A stretch of DNA of 64,000 bases, taken from assembly GCA_002633005.1 (NCBI GenBank), contig NMRA01000481.1:268715-332714 (forward strand), read 5' to 3'. Shown piece by piece: positions 11,373 to 26,300 of the stretch (position 1 is its first letter; each line of letters begins with the position of its first letter). The notes beneath the pieces were generated by a model, which saw nothing but the letters and a program-made list of their open reading frames with translations, was not told the origin of the DNA and ran no database searches. The translations under genes were made by a program, and so were the position numbers. The stretch comes from Phoronis australis. Taxonomy: Eukaryota > Phoronida > Phoronidae.

Positions 11373-14300
11373 GTGTGTATGTGTACATGTGTAAGTCGGC
11401 GTTTTTGTGGGTACTCCTTGAAGTTCCTTGCAACGCTAATATGAAACTTCCGATATACAATTCTGTAACCTTGTGAGAGCAGAAAAGCGTCTTCCACTTG
11501 GCTCAATTTCTGTGACACGGACGAAGCATGTAATGATTTCTTTGTGAGTATCTCACTGCTCGATAATGAAAATTCGGTGGTGTAATGATCAAGAAAAATT
11601 TATTTAGTAAACGTTTAGAAATCTCACCGCGTTAAATGTGGATCCAAGTATGCAAAATGCTGTCTACCAACTACTCTATCACCATCTAGTAGCATTTGTT
11701 TCCTCTGTTCTGCAAAATGGCTATGTGGTCAAGCAGAAGTAAATATAATCAAGTTGGATTAAATCAAGTTAGCAGTGTTTAATTATCTTGTTGAGGCAAT
11801 CAAATCACTGAACCCTAAAAAGTTGCTGAGAAAAGTAGGCGCTTATATAACTGTCATTTTTCAAGTTTTAATGGGATTTTTGATGCTTTGAAAAGGTCTT
11901 ATTTTGTATTAAGACTTTTGCATTTGCCCAGGGTCTGGTAGAAAGTATGGTAGCGTTGTCGGCACGACACACTATCCTTGGAGTGACATGTTGCTTTAAC
12001 AGGCACCACATGACTAATTTTTAAACAGCGATAAAAAATTCCAAATGTTCACCATGTCCAGTCCTATCTCGTCAAGTCAGGGGTCGTTTTCTGTTAGGTG
12101 CGGACATACTTTCTGTACACGTTGTATCAAGAATCATCTCAAGATCCAACAGACTTGCCCTGTGGATGGATACCTGCTGACCCCAGCTGACCTCCAGAGT
12201 TCAAGGGTCATCATTCAGAGGTAAGGGAATTGAGCAAAGCATTGCCATGGTATTTCCTGCTGTGGGGTAGTATCAACACTTATGAAGAGCGTCAAAACAT
12301 TTTATCTCTGTTGAATAATGGGATAACATGAATCGAAAAGTGACTCTCCCGCAACTTGAGCTTTGCATCACAAATTGCTTTTGGATCGTTCACAGACTGT
12401 TTGCTTATTTATCAAAACTATGATCAGCAATTACTTAAGTAAAACTGAAGGGCATTTGATCGGAAAATCTACTTGACTACAAACGAGGACAGAATTCCCA
12501 AGAGCAAGATGTTTTGGACTTGTTTGAATTTCGCAAAATGTGTTGTTCGAACTGTTGATACCATCCAATTGTTAGGAATTATCACGGGCGTGGTGATTCC
12601 CGTGATGTCTAATGCATTTAGTGAATGTGATGTGGATGGGATGCTCAAGATCTGGGCTATTGCTTGGTCGGTCATTGCTAGACATAACATGTTGTCTGCA
12701 GAAAAAGCTTCCTGTTGTACGTTAGTGTGGTCATACCTGAATGCTATGAAATGTTAGGAAGTGTGTTGACTGACTGAACAGACCAGCGCTTGGGTTTGTG
12801 TTGAGCATATGAGGTGAAGTGTGAATGCCGGTGCTTACGCCTGAACTGCTAGTCTGTGAGGTACGTAGTCTGATGTCCCCAACAGATGCTTAATTGTGTT
12901 TAGGAGAAACTTTATTTTGTTTTTCTCAAATTGCCTGGTTGCTCTCCCTGTTGTTTATCTTCCATCATTTGTCTGATATCTTCACCAGCCTTCTGCTTGA
13001 TGTTCTGGTCTAGTAATGATGCTGTTAGACGGCTTAGGCAACTTCATCAGCAAAGTTCGAACTCTGTAGTGAGGACAATTGTTGGCCAAACTTCATATTG
13101 AAACTCTTTCTAGCTGACTTTTTACGTTGCTGATTCTGTGACTGGCACTGAAAATGACTTTTGATTCTATATGTCTGTTTTGATACGGAAAATTCATGAA
13201 TTTGAAGTGATGGTTATCACGTCACATAGGGGGGTCAAAAAGGTATGGACCCCCTTTTTCCCTTGATTTTAGTGATATAAAATCTAGAATTGACTGAAGA
13301 CCCCTTTTAAAAAAAATCCTTTTTTCTGACCCCCTTTAAAAAGTCCTAGATCCGTCCCTGCGTCATGGATGTTTTGAACCACATTTTTTATTGTGTGGCT
13401 TCAAACAATTTGATCAGAAACTTGCTAATCATATTCTGTTATATTGTGTGTCATTTAAGGACTTCCTCAATTCATACCAATGTTAATAGATTTTTGTAAA
13501 CGATGAAGATTTCACTTGTTATTTCTGAAGTTAATTCATTTAACTTTTTTAAAAAATCCAATCTGATTTCATCTTGCGGTCATGCCCTACCCTTTCATTG
13601 TCATCTGTCTCGTGAGTATTATTCGTGGTAATTTCTCTGATAAAACAAAGCCACAGTCCAACGCGGTTTAATTAACAGTATTAACTTCATTCCTCAACTC
13701 ATCCACAAGGTTATGTTTGTTCCAGTTCAGAAAGGCATGCTTATACTTTTGTTCATTCTAAAGTCTAGTCATCTAATTTAAACCAAGCATTGACATCAAG
13801 CCCAATTTTTTTCAAATATCTGTTGGAGGATGATGCGTGGGAAAAGACAGATCCTTGTTTTTGCCACGGAGTACCAAACCCCTCTGGGCAGATATTGACT
13901 GGCGTTGATTTTGAAACAAGTATGCTGGAATAACTTCATAATTAAGGCAATATCTAAAAACCTTTTACTTGAGGCTCTAGGTGGTCACAATTTCTGGAGG
14001 TATTCCCTTGATCAAAGCATTCTGTTACTTATCAGTTGTATCCAAAATGGTATTGGATTGTCAGACTTATTCTAGACTTTTGACTGTCGAGGAGACTTAC
14101 GGAGCACGGTAAATTCTCAATAATTTTGAATGAAAATAATTGCCAAAATTAACTCTTTTCATTTTTGAAATGTTTCAAACATAGTTCAGTGGTCACAATT
14201 TATCAAATCATCGTCCAATAGTAGCAGTGGTATGTAAAGTTTAAGGTGACAAGCAATTGATTTCGTGCTACTTGTTTTTTATGAAAAACATGAAAAAAAA

Positions 14301-17300
14301 TATTAAATTTTCTTATCGGCCATATTAGTTCTAAGATCATGAGACTTTACCTTCATAGGAATCATAAAATCTTTTAGTTACGTAGTTGAAATTAGATTCT
14401 ATACCTCTACAAATGATAGTTTACTAAATATAAAAATATAAGTTCCTTTTTTTATTTGATTTTCATGTGATAATGCATGACTTTTGTCTCCTTGCGTAAA
14501 TTACACTTTTATTAATGTCCTTGGCTAAAGCATCGAATGGAATAAATGATAAAGTGATCGTCACTGTAAATAATAACTCTTTAGGGAAATGAATTAGGTG
14601 CACCTAGCAGGTCTGGCTAATTCTGTCCTGAAGCTTAATCGGTGGAAAACCACATTGAATATCACCTGAGCACTGGCTAATCGCAGGTATGATGTTACCT
14701 GGAGCATCACTTTGCTATCCTCTGTTCAAACATTAAAAATCAATAGAAATGCTTTTGGTGATGTAATTTCGTCGGTTGGAGGCTAATGGCTTCAACTGAC
14801 ATTGAATCGCGTCACATCCTTAGCATATGTTATGGAGAGGGGGGGGAGGGAGTAAACAATGTTCTTCAGAGATCTGAATTTGTTCTGTCAAATCATCTTT
14901 ATTGAATTCTTAACATGTGTTTGAATTAAAATTTGTTACAATTGACTGTCTTGATAGCCATACACACTCCTTCAGCCAGTGAAACTTACCTGCTGTGAAA
15001 GGCGATCACTCAACGAATCTGCACTCGCGTGTAGAGGTTTAGAAAGTCACCAATTATTTTTCATTGTTTTGGAATAGTGATTCTTCTTTTCCATAAAAAC
15101 AATTTTCAAAATTTTCATTGCAAGGGCAGACTACATTGCTTCAACCAATTAGTGTTTCGTAACGAATGCTATTAATAAAAGTTTTTAAATGTGCATTTTT
15201 TATGAGAATTTTGCTAAAAGAAAATTCTACTCTTCAGCCATATTGTCTGCTACATAGGTGAACAGTTACGCTACCAGCTATCTCGTCTTTGTCAACAGGT
15301 AGTGAAATAGTGTGTCTAAACGCTATTGATTATTTAACGCTACCCGATGACTTGAAGTCTGTTCCCTCGATCACCTCTCTATTGTCTTTGCACATGCCAG
15401 GAAGGCATTGGTATTGAGATTCACTGTTTACATATCTTCACATTGTTTTTGAAGTGTGTTGATATTAGCTGTGGCTCGGTCAATAGTGGTCAATACAGTT
15501 GACCGCATTATTATGACTTGGTGGTAAAGACAGATTGATTAGTGTTGCTAATTAGACGTTGTCACAAAGTGAATCGAGTGCTGTGGCTGGTTAGAGTTTT
15601 TTGCTCTTGCCACGAGGCGGTGTTGTGTCACAAATGCGTGATATCATATGGATGAATATGGAACATTACGTCACAAATGCGATGTGTTCCAGAAATTTAA
15701 AAACTATAATTTGGATACTCTTCTATTTAGTGTCTGATATGAGGGAATGTGGCGTTATGTTTTGTCAAATCTCTAAAGAAAATTGAGCATTGAGAAATGC
15801 TTGATTTGTCAGTAACATGGTTTTAACTGTTCAGCTTTCATAATTTTAGGTGAAATTTTGAACATTGTAAGAAGTTAACCAGTCTTCCATTGTGTCAAAA
15901 TGAAGGAGTTGTCCGCAATACATTACCAACACATTTCTTGTCATTTTGGAAGAATGTTATTGTCAAGTTGATATTTTTTTCATTTTAAAAGTCTTTTGTA
16001 GTTGCCCGCAATTTCTCAAAACATTGGTGATAGCTGTGGTATAGAACGTAAAAATGGAGTAAATCATTTAAACTTACAAAAAATGAGAAAACTAACCTTC
16101 AGCTATCCAACATATTGTTTCCTAAGTTTGTGAGATTTCACTGTTGTCATAGAGATGTGACAACTATGGTAAACTCTCATCAGTTTAGGACACAATATGG
16201 CCGACAAGTGATGTTGTGTTATTTCAATTTTTTCCTTGAGGGATAAGAAGTACCACATAAATACTGTTTAAGCTCATAGCTATCGTCAGACCAAGTTTCA
16301 AGAAATAATGAACAGTGTTGGCAACAATACAAGAAGCCTTTAAAAAGGAAAGACTAGCAGTTTAACAACAACTACCTGTCTGAGTTAGTTTGGTGTCGGC
16401 ACTCAGCATTGAATCAATCTTAATTTGGAGGTATTCTGGATACGAAAAAATATGGCTCAAAGCATCCATGATACTGTCTTAGGGACTTCAGGAACTATAG
16501 GCCTAGAGTGAAAAAGTAAAAATAAACGCCTTGATTCGTTAGCCAACTCTTGTGTTTGAATGACATCAGGACGTGTATGGAGAAATTATATACCAGGTGT
16601 ATGTAGTCTAGTGAACCAGCTCTTGCGATTGTCTCAAGAGTTTTGTCTGTCCTGAGTTGGTGGCCTGGCTTTAACTTGTTATGGGCAGTACACCTAACGA
16701 ATAAGTTAGTGGTTCAGATGGTGATCAGTTATTCATTCACCTGAATACTGTCGTTAGGCCTTGCTAAAATGTTGTCCAGCATCGCTCGCTGGGTACACTG
16801 ACATCTGTTGTTGCGATCATAGAGTGAATGCAACTGCTCTTCAATAATTAGTGAGCTCATTAATTATTCTAGTATTGACCTGCCTGCTAATAGCTATTAG
16901 GATCTCTTGTGACAAGCGTGACATGTACTGAGTTGGAAAGTTAAGTGAACGAACATAAAAAAACCGCCAAGAAAGAACACAATTGAATGTTTCACAATTA
17001 AAGAGAAGTTACGCAATGGATTAGGTATGGAAGTCTGTAGTACACTTTTAAGCTCTTTTCATGTAAAGAAATTGTATTGATGTTGGGTTGTCATAATAAT
17101 TGCAATTTGATAAAAGTTTGAAGTTCCAATTTTGTGGTTCTGGTTGTGATCTAAGAAATCACTTGCAAGCTGTAAACAACTCGTGCAGTTATTGAAAATT
17201 GGTTTTAAGATAACACAAATGCATTTAGGATTGAATTTCACAATATCGCTTTAAACTTTTCATATTTTGGCTGAAGGAACTCTGATCATTTCGTTTTTTT

Positions 17301-20300
17301 TTTAATGTGTAAATGATGAGGAATTTGGTAATGTTGGTGAAAAACTCACAAAATGTGAGTTCTGCTTCTTAAGCTGAGTACAGAGGAAACACTTAGGCGG
17401 TGTAAAGCGAAAAAGTTGAACAGTAGTTGATCAGTCAATCTTTAATTGGCGGTAATCCAAATTAATGCGTATTGCCAATAAATTCCTTGTCAAATGACCA
17501 GTGGTTTCTTTAGGGTGTTGCATTTCGCCATATTAGCTGGCTAAAATGAAATTAAAAAAGTTAATCATTTTGCTCTCATAAAATCGGTCTCGCAATATTA
17601 GAACCATGATAACATTCTGTTTCCAATACCAACCAGAACATGGAAACCATCGTGACTCAAGCAAATGCTTCAGGCTGTGTTCGGGCTGGCCAACCCTAAA
17701 ATTGCAAATTTGAAAGTGCTTGGCATATGTACGCATTGCCTGCGACTTGAGTAGTGCAGAAGTAGAGTCCTCTCTATGTAAAGAATGTTTTGAGATGGAC
17801 ATTATGATAGTAAATTAAAGTCTTAATTCGATTTTCATTTTATTAGCCAGTTGTGCAGCAGGGTAAAAGGTAACTTTAACTGTGTATTTATTGGTGATGG
17901 AATCTTGTGTGAGGCAGCTGCAAACAAAACCAGACTCTGCCACTGCAGGTCTCTTCAAGATTTACAGTTTTGTGATTCAGGTCTTTGCTTTCCCAAGAAT
18001 GAATGCAATTACACTGTTGATGTTACACCTACCCCCATTTTATAGATGTCTGTCTTATGTCTGTGACACATGGTCCAAATGTTTGACTCCCATTTGTCCA
18101 AGTATTTATAATATCTGTCTGTTAGTGATTACTGTTTTAGTGGTCTGGTTTACTTGTGGAGCACTTTTACTGTCAAAAATTCACCAGTAACAATCATTAT
18201 GGTGAAAAAGAATCCCTCTATGGCAAAACCCCTCTATGGCAAGGGGACTGGCAACGACTCTAGAATTCGCATCATGCCACAGTGAATATTTTGAAACTGG
18301 TAGTGCAGCATGTTTCAACTCCATGAGAAGATTAATGTAGAATTTGTGCCTTTGTACCCTAAAAAAGTGATTTAGACCATGTGCACACCAGGCCTTAAAT
18401 AAAGGGGAGCTCGAGTTTTGTAGTATATGGACCTTTTACTGAAAAAACGGGAACTTAAAAAAATGGGGTACTACGTTCAGACCTATGAATTGTCGCCGAA
18501 TTCCTGTGGACATTTACCTTGTTTTCTCGGACTTTTTGTTTCTCTGAGGCGGACCTTGTTGCCAACTTTGCCAAATCTGGGGCTCATTTGAGCCCCCCCC
18601 AGGTGCACGCATGTTGAATGAAGACAGAAATTTGGTTTTATGCTCGCAGTTCACCATTGCTGAATAAAACCTTAGCCAAGTAATTACGAGCTTGTTGCAT
18701 TTTAAAAATAATTTATCAAAATTAATCTCAGTAACTGGCAGTTATGTGTGAATTCTCAGAACCTTTGCTCTTTAGCTGAATGCAAGATTTACAGTTGCGA
18801 GTGTGAAGGGTAAGACTAAGTTTCTGACTTCTAGTCTTGAGTCACTTTTCCAGACCCCTGGAACTACTAGAATGTGAGATATTCCATAACAAATGGTCCT
18901 GGTATTGTACTCAATATAGTTGAGACAATAGAACTGATTATGATCATATCATAAACAGCCCTGCCATTATCTCCCTCCCTCACAGCTGGGGTCTGCAAGG
19001 GCGTTCTTATTAGCAGCATCCTTTTCTCATTAACACAAATTTTATGTATTGTTTTGTTTTTTCCACATCTCTTCTTACCGAGTTTTCCCCCCATCAACTA
19101 TGTTGAACAGATCGCAATTGCAATTCCGTTTTCTAGAACAGAGTTCTATTCTCGCTTACCGCAGCGTAACAGTATTCGTCTATATAGACAAAATACCTGT
19201 TCTTCCACTTTATAACACATTATAAAGCACCATGCTATTCTCATGCTATTAACAACAATAATTCATTATCAAACTGTATTTGTTCATCATGCATACCTTT
19301 AATTCTAATGTTTGACAAAGGNTGTTTCAACTGCATGAGAAGATTAATGTAGAATTTGTGCCTTTGTACCCTAAAAAAGTGATTTAGACCATGTGCACAC
19401 CAGGCCTGAAATAAAGGGGAGCTCGAGTTTTGTAGTATATGGACCTTTTACTGAAAAAACGGGAACTTAAAAAAATGGGGTACTACGTTCAGACCTATGA
19501 ATTGTCGCCGAATTCCTGTGGACATTTACCTTGTTTTCTCGGACTTTTTGTTTCTCTGAGACGGACCTTGATGCCAACTTTGCCAAATCTGGGGCTCATT
19601 TGAGCCCCCCCCAGGTGCACGCATGTTGAATGAAGACAGAAATTTGGTATTATGCTCGCAGTTCACCATTGCTGAATAAAACCTTAGCCAAGTAATTACG
19701 AGCTTGTTACCTTTTAAAAAATAATTTATCAAAATTAATCTCAGTAACTGGCAGTTATGTGTGAATTCTCAGAACCTTTGCTCTTTAGCTGAATGCGAGA
19801 TTTACAGTTGCGAGTATGAAGGGTAAGACTAATTTTCTGACTTCTAGTCTTGAATCACTTTTCCAGACCCCTGGATCTACTAGAATGTGAGATATTCCAT
19901 CACAAATGGTCCTGGTATTGTACTCAACATAGTTGAGACAATAGGACTGATTATGATCATGTCATAAACAGCCCTGCCATTATCTCCCTCCCTCACAGCT
20001 GGGGTCTGCAAGGGCGTTCTTATTAGCAGCATCCTTTTCTCATTAACACAAATTTTATGTATTGTTTTGTTTTTTCCTCATCAAGGGTATTTCTCTTCTT
20101 ACCGAGTTTTTCCCCCCATCAACTATGTTGAACAGATCGCAATTGCAATTCCGTTTTCTAGAACAGAGTTCTATTCTCGCTTACCGCAGCATGACAGTAT
20201 TCGTCTATATAGACAAAATACCTGTTCTTCCACTTTATAACACATTATAAAGCACCATGCTATTCTCATGCTATTAACAACAATAATTCATTATCAAACT

Positions 20301-23300
20301 GTATTTGTTCATCATGCATACCTTTAATTCTAATATTTGACAAAGGATTGTTCCACACTTGTGCTTATAACATTATGACTAGGCTTGGTCTTCAGCAATA
20401 TTCATAGCTATGTGTTGAGTGAAATCTTTCAGGCCAGACAAACACTTGCCAACCCCCCCCCCCGAACATTTTTTATGCATCATCTAAAACCATTCGCATT
20501 TGTATTTTTAAGAATGTTCGATCTCAGTTTTGTAGTTCACTACTAAAGCACCCTCTAACTACAGGTTTAATTCAATCCTATACCACTGAAGTACCATGGA
20601 ATTTCATGAGACTTGGTGCAGTATTCATGGGAAAAGAAATGAGTAAATGAGAAATGGACTGAGTTAGCAAGACCCAAATTGAGATTAATGAGAAGAAGAC
20701 AAACAGCTTGATAGAGAAGAAATGTGTTAATAAGAAAATGACCAGTAATGAGACCAGATGATGAGGGAAGACAGCCCTGATAAACACACCACCCATCCGG
20801 TACCAGCCGGGGGGGGAGGGGGCAGTTTGAGGGGANGGGGGGGCAATTTGAGGGGAAGAGTTGGGATGGGATGTGATACGCAAACAGCAGGACATTTCAT
20901 GGAATTTACACGCTACAAAGTTGTACCTGGTTTTCAGATTGAATAAGCTCCTCTGTCAGTGTTCATCTTGGGGGTTGCAATCCTCACGATGATTTTTGTC
21001 TGATAGACAAAGTCTCCTTGGTTAAGGGTTTTAGTTGTTTGTTTTGCTGTGAGTCTACAAAGCTCAGCTCTTTGATCTTATCCAAAAGTGAAAAATCGAG
21101 GAAGTTGACGGAGGCTTTTAAATGATAATTAAGGGTACTGCTTTGAGTGCTCTTTCATTGGACTGAATTACACTGTTGTGTTTACTGCTATATGTAGAAA
21201 ATTAACAAAACATGGAAAAAATCGACAAAAATACTTCATACTTCAGCTTTTGTCGCTAAAAGTTATTGAACATTGTTTTATGTCAAAAATTTCTTTCCTC
21301 CCTTGAGATAGGAACACGCTTCTCGATATGTGCTGTACTAATCCAATGATTTCGGATTGAAATTTATCGCTACTTGTATAAGCCAGTGGATTAGACACAT
21401 CCGCCTTCAAGTGTTATTATGTGCAATCAATGTTGCTGTGATTAGATTTCAGAATTTATGACGTTTTAAGGAAGTTCATTGTTTGGCGTGACGCAAAGTT
21501 GTAGCTTTGCTGAATTAAGCCTGTAGTGTTGGTCAAAAGATGGTGACTTAGCGAGATTAATTGTATAGTGTTGGTCATAGAAAAACTAATTCGCTCCTTT
21601 CTGTTAATTGATGGATTGGGCGTAGATGCATTAATGTGGAATATATTAATAGTATCATGCATTGCGTTAGTGCGCTTGACTACTCACGATAATTATCTGA
21701 ATGAGCGGGATAGGCTGACGGGAATGGTGGAACGTATTCAATAAAATTCAGTGTCGGTGTTTTGTAGTATGGTAATTTTGTACTTGTTTCGAACAAAACT
21801 AATTGCCAAAATCGTCATTTTTCCATTTTTCAAAGGCCTATTACTTTACTGTAAATGATGGAAAATTTGCCAAAAGTTGTTTTGTGGCATCTACAAAGTA
21901 CAAACTATGACAATGATGGACTAAATTCTTCTTAATCTTGTGAGGAAACTTGACAAAATAGAATTTCACTCGGCCATGTTGTGTGCTAAATACAGTGAAG
22001 AATTCAACCATAAAACTTTCTACTCTGTTCATTAGAATAATTTGGCAGAAGCCCCTCCTGTAGGCAAAACTTGTCGAACACATCACCATGTTCATGAGCA
22101 ATAATTCAGTTTCAACTCTTGTTCCCCTCAACTAATCTAAAATCCACAGCTCTTGTCCGAATAAGGATTTGGGCAATTGCCATTTCCGAGGTTTTACTGT
22201 ACGTACTTTGTCCATGTTTAAGGAAAAGTGAAATCAGGTCTACCACACACTGGTAGTGAATTGCAAAGTCATGGAATACTTGTCATTACTGAAAAATGTT
22301 CACATCATTTGTCCGCCTGCTACAAAAGATTAATTTTCTCGTTTATGTAACTCTCTTCTCTTCCACCTTGTGTCTGTATTGTCATCCATCTTACATATCT
22401 TGCCGCAGCATTCACCGTGGGTTTTCATGTCGACATCGTGTTCTATATCGCGGTTACACGCCGGTGTGAATTGCCCACTTGAGTTAAGCAAACTTCCCTA
22501 CTGTTTGCGAAAATGCATTTGTGAATGGCAAAAATTGATTTTTAATTTTCACTTGTTTCTATTCAATACCTGTGGAACTTTATCGATCTGCAATGGTGCA
22601 GTTATGGTTGACCGCTGCGGATTACATTTTTGATTTTTTTCTTGATATACCGTATATCTGAAGTCATTTAGACTGATGGTGAAGCAAAGTCTGATTTTGT
22701 ATTGAGTATTGCGATTAATATTGCGGGGACCCAAGTTTGGTGAATGAAGGCAGCAAAATTCAAATTAAAATGATTTTCTATGTCATACAGTAAAACAAAT
22801 CATGATCCAGACAAACCTGATCCAAGGTTATTGTTAGAGAACGCCAGGACACCCCGGATTATTAATCGTTTCGCTGTATAACATACAAAAAATTTGTTAG
22901 AATTTGAGTTTTCACCCTCTTTTTCTTCAAACTCAGCTCTTGCAACTTAACAAACTTCCTTAATTTAGGACTGAGTCTTCTCTGTTAGACAATAGAGCTT
23001 GACAAGGTGAAGTATATTATTCAATAGTTTTAGAGTTATTTCTTACCAAAACATTTGTATAATTTTAGAGACCATTAATCAATGTTTTCATTTGTTTTGT
23101 AATTTTGGACATGATATCAAATGTTTAGTAGAAATTTGTTTCTGTCGAAAATTAAATATTCAGTGTGAGGTTACATTAAAATCGTACTAATTTCAGCAGC
23201 AAAATACAACTGCCAAAATTGCCCCTTTTTTCTTTGCTCAGCTGTTATGAGTGCCCACATTTTTTCCAAACACTGTCATAATATCAGCTACGGTACAGTT

Positions 23301-26300
23301 GAACATGGAAAAGCATTACTTTAGTGCTTCACACGTTTTATAAAAAAGAAAAAATAGAATTTCACATGCTCGCCATTAAATGTGAGATTTGACTGTGTTC
23401 TAAAGATGGAAGACTGTCTTGTAATGTCAAATTGTCTGATTCATGTTGCTCTTGAATGTTTGAGTTAATATCAGTAATTAGTCAGTGTAGACCCCAAAAC
23501 TACTTTTGAACAAGTTATTGGTTAAATGGGCTCTTGGATTTTGTGAAATAACTAGTAATTTACAAACTTCTCCATTAAAAAACATTTCATTTTATATTGC
23601 AAGTTTATTTTGTTTTCAGCTCAGCATTGCCACTGATAAAAAATCATTACCCACACAAATTAGTATTGCTTATTTTTGTTGGTTATGCTCTAACCTAAAG
23701 CCCTGTATTGAAATTACAATACACTTTTGTCGAGGCCAAAATATTGCAGCATACATCTTAAGCTGTTTTTACACCGGGAACAGTTGTCATGGTGCGACTT
23801 GCTCCACTTAAGTCGCATTTACGTGACGTTAGATCGCAAACTGGATTGTCACAAGTTATTTACATGAAGACTGTCTGCGCATGCTTGTATTAACAACAGC
23901 GAAAGTCCAAACCTGGTGGAGATGGAATACTAGTGAATCACTTGTATTTACGCTATTACGCAAGCGTAATAGAGATGATCTCTTATGTTATGTCCCAGTT
24001 TGTGTTTAGACGCTCTACTTCTCACACAGGCGTCAAAAATGGCCTCCGAAACTTGGTCTGTTTCTGTCATGTTTACAGACACAATTGCACCCAATCAACT
24101 GTAGGGTCGTGTTCGGACAGAAAATTCTGGTATCTATTCGACTGCTTGCAAGTAATTTTGGCAATAGTTTGTGAAGGGCAATTACGTAATTCAAACTCTA
24201 ACACAAGCTACCACCGTAGTCAGCAGATGTACAAACCTAGAAGACGTAAAACGCCTGGCTAGCTCGGCTGAAGTAAAACGGTATAACTCGGCAGACACTG
24301 CTAGTGAATAAGGTTACGGTTTGTGCGAAGGTCACAGATCTTGTGCATTGAGAGTGTGCCGAGTTGGCGGTCCATGTAGTATACGTAGTTTACAGTTGCA
24401 GTGAACAGTGTGATGCCATTCAGGTGTTAGTTCTCAACATCATCAATAGATGGCACACATTCTACACATGGTAGCAGACTGCAACATAAGTACAGGGAAA
24501 TGAGCCGATCAATAAGAAATGAGAGTCTGATGGTCGAGCGTTAGTTAATGACTATATGCTAGGGACAGCATTAAGTTTACTTCAAGTGATGTCTGAATTT
24601 TTGCTTTCAGTTTTATAGACTTACTGTCAGAGTCTGATATTTCTAGTATTTCCGCGTTACCATAACTGTGCATTATATGAAGACTTGATTGAGCCTAATT
24701 GTTAAGCTTTCTTTAAAGTGGCGATCAAAATCGAAAAGTTTTGAAACGAAATGAAATTCAAGTGATATTGGATCGAATTATTGGGAAATTCTTAGGATAT
24801 ATCTAAAGAGGGTTGTAGATTTGCCATTAAAAGTGATATTATAAGTCACAATGTTGTGTATTTGATATCAGCCACAAAAGGGTTTCAAACCTTGATCTCA
24901 CCAGTCGCAGTCCAGCGGTGTGTTAGTAGAGTTGTAAGCAATGCTTCTTGTACCCAATAATAGTAATAACCGATAAGATCACTGGCCTAGATATTAGTTT
25001 TTCCGAAGCGATGGAAACTAACCTCGGTTGTCGGTGTTTTCTGATAAAATCACGTTAGCAACAGATTTTTCTTTGCCCTGGTCAAAGTTGAACTACATGA
25101 AGCCTATTCCATCCAACAATAATCCAAGCGATGCACTTAATTCGTTTAGTTCAACTTTTATTTGTTTCGAAAATGAAATTGTCTTTTTACCAGATACCTG
25201 TTCAATTTACAAATGGTAAATTTTAGTAATCCACGAATCTGCAACACCATTAGGTATGTATGCATGTATGCTTTTGTGTATTTAATTTCAATGATATGTA
25301 ATTTTAATTTAAATGTCAAACAGTTATCAAGTGGACAAAGGTACAATGCGTTGTCATGGATGAAATTCTGTAAATTTAATTGAAGAGCCGGCTTGCTCCA
25401 TGACTTCTAATGTAAAACATTTTGTTTCGCATTTGAAGATCACTTTTCCAAAAATAAAATTTGTTTAACCTTTACGTTGTACTAAAGAATATCGACTTTC
25501 CTGCCTTTGTTCCTGCGGGAGTACTCAGGTGACAAACATTCTCTTCTCTCTGTTACTGTCAGGAGTGTCGCAACTGTAACATTATATCTAAAGACAACAC
25601 AACTTGAGTGAACACCGATTAAAGGGCTAAGTGAGGTGGCCGGTTGTTTACTTAACCACTTTGCTTAACAATAGCTTTAGAAGACCCTTGTAGGAATTCT
25701 GATAAAGCTTTTGTCAATGGGAATGCAAATTTTGTGCCTAAAATGTGATAAACACGATAAGTTTTTATTAAGGTCATTTTTCACTTTTTTGTCTACTTTT
25801 AACAGAATTGAATTTCCAATATAAATGGAGTAATTTTTCATGATAAAGGTTTAAATTTAAGGCTTAAGATTAGTATTTCGTAAACTGGAGCCATTTTTCA
25901 AAAAGGCATGTTTTTATTTTAAGGCTGTTCTAGCTTATTTTAAAATAATGAACTTTTAATGAAAAACTAATGTTGTAATTTTTCAAAAAGTTTTCAAGTG
26001 TTATTTTTGGCCTTTTTCAGTTGATTTGAACAGCTGCTTCTTTGTTATTCGTTTATGGGACACCCATCATTTCGTAAATAAAGTGCTTTACTTGCCTATT
26101 AAACCATTTTTATATCAATTTTAAGTTTGCTTCTTTGGAAAACAGAGTGAAATCTTATAAAAACAACTAGACTCATACTCAGTGCCACATTTACACGTCA
26201 TCGAGACATGGATCTCATCCAATGAATTTAAAATTCATTGTATTCGACACAGTGAGTTTTATTGAACACCTTCGATAAAACTTCAGAGCAGTGGAGAGTT

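Noticed and set aside
11051-11518. 155-residue minus-strand open frame over LNX exon 1
   Set aside because: It is the antisense shadow of the RING exon, whose + strand frame matches LNX closely.
17851-18045. Cysteine-rich open frame (nine cysteines, [22 protein letters not shown])
   Set aside because: It lies inside LNX intron 2, has no clear start codon, acceptor or donor, and no recognisable domain spacing. Probably chance.
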